Below are positions 61,579 to 64,000 of a stretch of 64,000 nucleotides of DNA, piece by piece. This stretch comes from UBA10449 sp005883585 (GTDB lineage: Bacteria; Chloroflexota; Dormibacteria; Dormibacterales; Dormibacteraceae): assembly GCA_005883585.1 (NCBI GenBank), contig VBFD01000128.1, positions 62,001 to 126,000 of the forward strand, read 5' to 3'. The first letter of the stretch is position 1; every line of letters begins with the position of its first letter. Under the pieces are notes generated by a model that had not been told where the DNA came from, did no database searches, and was given only the letters and a program-made list of their open reading frames with translations. Both the position numbers and the translations under genes were made by a program.

Positions 61579-63057
61579 TCAGCGCTTTTTCAGGCGCTTG
61601 CCGAAGACGGCGCCGAGCGCCCGTTGGATCGCCCAGCTGAGGAACGCGAGCACCACGAGCGCACCGCCGATCATCACGGCCGTGGTCCCGGGATCGATGG
61701 AGTTGTAAGCGGCCAAACGGGTCGCCTGCGGCGAAGCCTTGGTAGCGGCAGCGGCGGATTTCGGCGAACCGGTCGCGCTCGGGCTCTTGCGGCCCGCCGG
61801 CGGCGCGGCGCTGGGCGCCGGGCTCCTGCCGGCGCTCGTCGGCGGGGCCGCTGCGGGGCTGGGGGAGTGGCCCGCGACCGGGCTGGGGGAGTGGCCCGCG
61901 ACCGGGCTGGGAGCGTGGCTTGGCACCGGGCTGGGAGCGTGGCTTGGCACCGGCGAAGGCGGCGGGGTGCTGACCGGGGTTGGAACCGGAGAAGGAGGCG
62001 GTGGCGGGGGTGGCGGCGGTTGCGTCGAACCACATCCACCGAAAGCGCTCGCGGCTCCCGCCATCGAGCCGCCGGATGAGTTGAGAGCGAACGTGCCGCC
62101 CTCCTGGTTGAACCAGATGGCGGCCTTCAGCCGCGGGAACTGAGCCCCCATCGCGCCCGCCGCGTCGATGATCCACTGACCTTTGGTGACGCCCGCGGGA
62201 TCGCCCGCCACCGGCTCCGCGCTGGCGTACTCCGCGAGCATCATGGGCTTGGCGTTGAGCCCGGCCACGCGAGCGTATGTCTGGACGACGGTGAGACCTT
62301 GCGCAAGCGAGGCCCAGCCGCCGCCGTTCGCCCCCCAGTTGTAGACGTCGATGGCCATCCAGTCGACATAAGCGTCACCGGGGTAGAAGACGCGCTGGTC
62401 GACCCCGGCCGGGTTCCAAACATTCGGGTTCCAGACGAACTGCACGTTGGTCGCGCCGGCCGCGACGAAACGGTCATGAACATGCCGGAAGGCCGCGACG
62501 TACTGGGCCGGCGTGTTCCCGTTGACTGCGTTGCCCCACGGGTACCAGTTGCCGTCCATCTCGTGCCCAAAATCGAGCAGCACCGGAGCGCCGTAGGTTC
62601 GCAGCCCAACCGCCCACGAATCGATGTACGGGTCGAAAGCGCCCGCCGCGATCTTCGTCAGCGGAAACGTGTTGTTGGCGACCGTCATGGGCGACGGACC
62701 CCACGCTTCCCAGGTGATGAGCGGCGTGGACCCGGTCACACCCACCGAGCTGTAGTTGCGTACGGCTTTCAGCATCCACGGCTGGTTGGCCGCGAAGTTA
62801 CCCGAGCCGGCGTCGCCCCACTGCGCGTACCAGTGCACGATGCTGGAGTGGCGGCCGATGGCCGTGTCGAGATTTCTGATCGAGGTCATGGTCGGGTCCC
62901 ACGGCGTGTTGGTGTCGTACATGCCGAACTGGACCGTGCAAGGCGCGACGGCAGCGATGGCGGGATGCGAAATCCCGCCGGTGGCAACCGCCGACAGCGA
63001 CAGCCATATCGCAGCGACCGCCGAAGCAGCCCGATGCCGCAAACCGACCTTCCTCAT
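61579..63057 (-). CDS. Secreted, membrane-anchored GH26-like glycanase
   Basis: 492 residues: a signal peptide to about residue 36, then a GH26-type catalytic domain with acid/base E166 in FGHEMDGNWYPWG and probable nucleophile E276 in MLAEYASAE. Residues 343-455 form a Pro/Ser/Ala-rich linker with short repeats. A final hydrophobic segment (about 466-490, ALVVLAFLSWAIQRAL) ends with KRLKKR, a membrane anchor with a cytoplasmic tail. GH26 enzymes cut beta-mannans, xylans or lichenan; this one may trim the organism's own glycan or plant mannan. A second, linker-free copy lies just upstream. Confidence 0.88.
   Translation of the reverse strand: MRKVGLRHRAASAVAAIWLSLSAVATGGISHPAIAAVAPCTVQFGMYDTNTPWDPTMTSIRNLDTAIGRHSSIVHWYAQWGDAGSGNFAANQPWMLKAVRNYSSVGVTGSTPLITWEAWGPSPMTVANNTFPLTKIAAGAFDPYIDSWAVGLRTYGAPVLLDFGHEMDGNWYPWGNAVNGNTPAQYVAAFRHVHDRFVAAGATNVQFVWNPNVWNPAGVDQRVFYPGDAYVDWMAIDVYNWGANGGGWASLAQGLTVVQTYARVAGLNAKPMMLAEYASAEPVAGDPAGVTKGQWIIDAAGAMGAQFPRLKAAIWFNQEGGTFALNSSGGSMAGAASAFGGCGSTQPPPPPPPPPSPVPTPVSTPPPSPVPSHAPSPVPSHAPSPVAGHSPSPVAGHSPSPAAAPPTSAGRSPAPSAAPPAGRKSPSATGSPKSAAAATKASPQATRLAAYNSIDPGTTAVMIGGALVVLAFLSWAIQRALGAVFGKRLKKR
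61857..61948. repeat. Short tandem repeats in the GH26 linker
   Basis: Two consecutive 24-base units (SPVAGHSP) and two further 24-base units (SPVPSHAP) encode the Pro/Ser linker. The near-identical copies within each pair indicate slippage-type expansion. The linker length is therefore probably variable between strains. Confidence 0.8.
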
Positions 63058-63166
63058 CAGCCCTCCTACGCACCGGCCTGCACCACGTGCGTACGGAGGC
63101 CGCGCGGTTTATGGGATCAACGCACTCAACGTCTGAGGGGCCGAAAACCTGCGTCCAGAGGCGTCT

Positions 63167-64000
63167 TCAGCACCCGCCGAACGCAGTGTTTGCGGCCGCG
63201 AGTGACGAAGAAGAGGAGTCCAGCGCAAACGGGCTTCCCGCCCAGTTGAACCAGAAGACCGCCGTGATCCGCGTGTAGGTGGTGCCGATCGCCTGGGCGG
63301 CGTCGAGAATCCACTGCGACTTCGATGCGCCCGCCGGGTCGGCAGGAGTGGCTTCGGCGCTTGCCCATTCGCCAAGCATCAGAGGCTTCGAGGAGAGAGC
63401 GGCGAGGCGCGAATAGACATGCGTGGCTTCCAGACCCTGGCTCAAAGAGGCCCACCCCCCGCCGGCAGCGCCCCAGTTGAAGACGTCGATCGCCATCCGA
63501 TCCACATAGGCATCACCGGGATAGAAGGTGGTCGGGTCGATGCCGGCGGGGTTCCAGATGTCGGCCGTCCACACGAACTGCACGTTGGTGGCGCCGGCCA
63601 GGGCGAAGCGGTCGTGGGTATGGCGATAGGCAGCGATGAAGTCGGCGGCCGTGTTGCCGTTGACGCCGTAGCCCCACGGATACCAGTTGCCGTCCATCTC
63701 GTGCCCGAAGTCGAGTAAGACCGGACCTCCATACGCGTGCAGGCCGTTGGCCCACGAGTCGATGTAGGAGTCGAAGGTTCCGGCAGCGATCTGCTGCAGG
63801 GGGAAGGTGTTGTTCGCAGCCGTGTACGGCGCCGGCCCCCACGGCTCCCAAGTGATGAACGGCGTGGAGCCCATGACGCCCACGGACGAATAGGCGCGGA
63901 CATTGCTGAGCATCCACGGCTGGTTGGCCGAGAAGTTCCCCGCTCCGCCATCACCCCACTGGGCGAACCAGTGGACGATGCTGGAATGGCGGTTCACAGC
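63167..64000 (-). CDS. GH26-like glycanase paralogue, 5' end outside window
   Basis: The frame runs off the right edge, so the N-terminus and signal are missing; about 278 residues are seen. It aligns throughout with its downstream neighbour: NRHSSIVHWFAQWGD, FGHEMDGNWYPWGYGVNGN (acid/base Glu) and MLGEWASAE (nucleophile Glu). It ends at NTAFGGC, right after the catalytic domain, with no linker or anchor. So the pair is probably one free and one membrane-held enzyme from a tandem duplication. A notable change is DRMAIDVFNWG where the neighbour has DWMAIDVYNWG. Confidence 0.88.
   Translation of the reverse strand, partial: AVNRHSSIVHWFAQWGDGGAGNFSANQPWMLSNVRAYSSVGVMGSTPFITWEPWGPAPYTAANNTFPLQQIAAGTFDSYIDSWANGLHAYGGPVLLDFGHEMDGNWYPWGYGVNGNTAADFIAAYRHTHDRFALAGATNVQFVWTADIWNPAGIDPTTFYPGDAYVDRMAIDVFNWGAAGGGWASLSQGLEATHVYSRLAALSSKPLMLGEWASAEATPADPAGASKSQWILDAAQAIGTTYTRITAVFWFNWAGSPFALDSSSSSLAAANTAFGGC

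Overview
This window comes from a high-GC bacterium. Gene grammar is dense: head-to-tail genes repeatedly join through 4-base GTGA, ATGA or TTGA start/stop overlaps. The mix of genes suggests a soil member of the Terrabacteria. It includes an actinobacterial-type GlgA, FtsE-FtsX followed by a coiled-coil M23 peptidase, several lipoproteins, a GAAC-N4-GTTC LexA-type box at a Y-family polymerase gene, NCS1 and DMT carriers, and many xanthine-dehydrogenase-type enzymes. Chloroflexota, Dormibacterota and Actinomycetota all fit; no rRNA or other phylogenetic marker settles it. I see no tRNA, rRNA, CRISPR array, insertion sequence or prophage. No gene-free stretch exceeds 300 bases.

Layout. (1) 1-16 kb is a purine and pyrimidine breakdown island. 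On the minus strand, a permease and a partial xanthine-dehydrogenase-type molybdenum subunit sit at the left edge. A long overlapping minus-strand operon runs from a DMT exporter/importer through adenine deaminase, OHCU decarboxylase, HIU hydrolase, urate oxidase, the three xanthine dehydrogenase subunits and 8-oxoguanine deaminase. A plus-strand operon carries cytosine deaminase, a DUF3830 protein, an allantoate-amidohydrolase-like peptidase and an allantoinase-like enzyme. Together they could take adenine, guanine products and cytosine to urate, allantoin, allantoate and beyond. (2) 16-28 kb holds single genes: TrpB2, a DinB polymerase with an SOS box, a sulfite-oxidase-family enzyme, an AlkZ-like winged-helix protein, a MarR/lipoprotein-hydrolase divergon with two phased palindromes, an oxidoreductase with a broken LysR gene, a receiver protein, a DyP peroxidase and FtsH. 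(3) 28-35 kb has a 1352-residue secreted repeat protein, a small membrane protein, a metallo-beta-lactamase-fold protein, a CHRD-domain protein and a DUF6457-like protein. (4) 35-50 kb is one long minus-strand run: HAD hydrolase, GlgA, MFS carrier, a branched-chain-amino-acid-type ABC transporter, then a selenocysteine formate dehydrogenase (FdhA, FdhE, FdhB, NrfD-like) and Mrp/ApbC. (5) 50-54 kb carries a secreted hydrolase and ftsE-ftsX-M23. (6) 54-64 kb is a cell-surface region: propeller-like protein, FemAB-like acyltransferase, NodB deacetylase, two methyltransferases, two glycosyltransferases and two tandem GH26 glycanases, the last cut by the window end.

The most notable items are the in-frame UGA (selenocysteine) in FdhA and the in-frame fusion of a luciferase-like-monooxygenase-type domain to its N-terminus, in place of a Tat signal. 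The fusion gene is translationally coupled to livF. Caution is needed because four other genes (livG, glgA, a lysR gene and the xanthine dehydrogenase FAD subunit) have each lost an internal block of roughly 30-60 codons. The window therefore contains either real gene decay or recurrent small assembly deletions, and the fusion could have the same origin.
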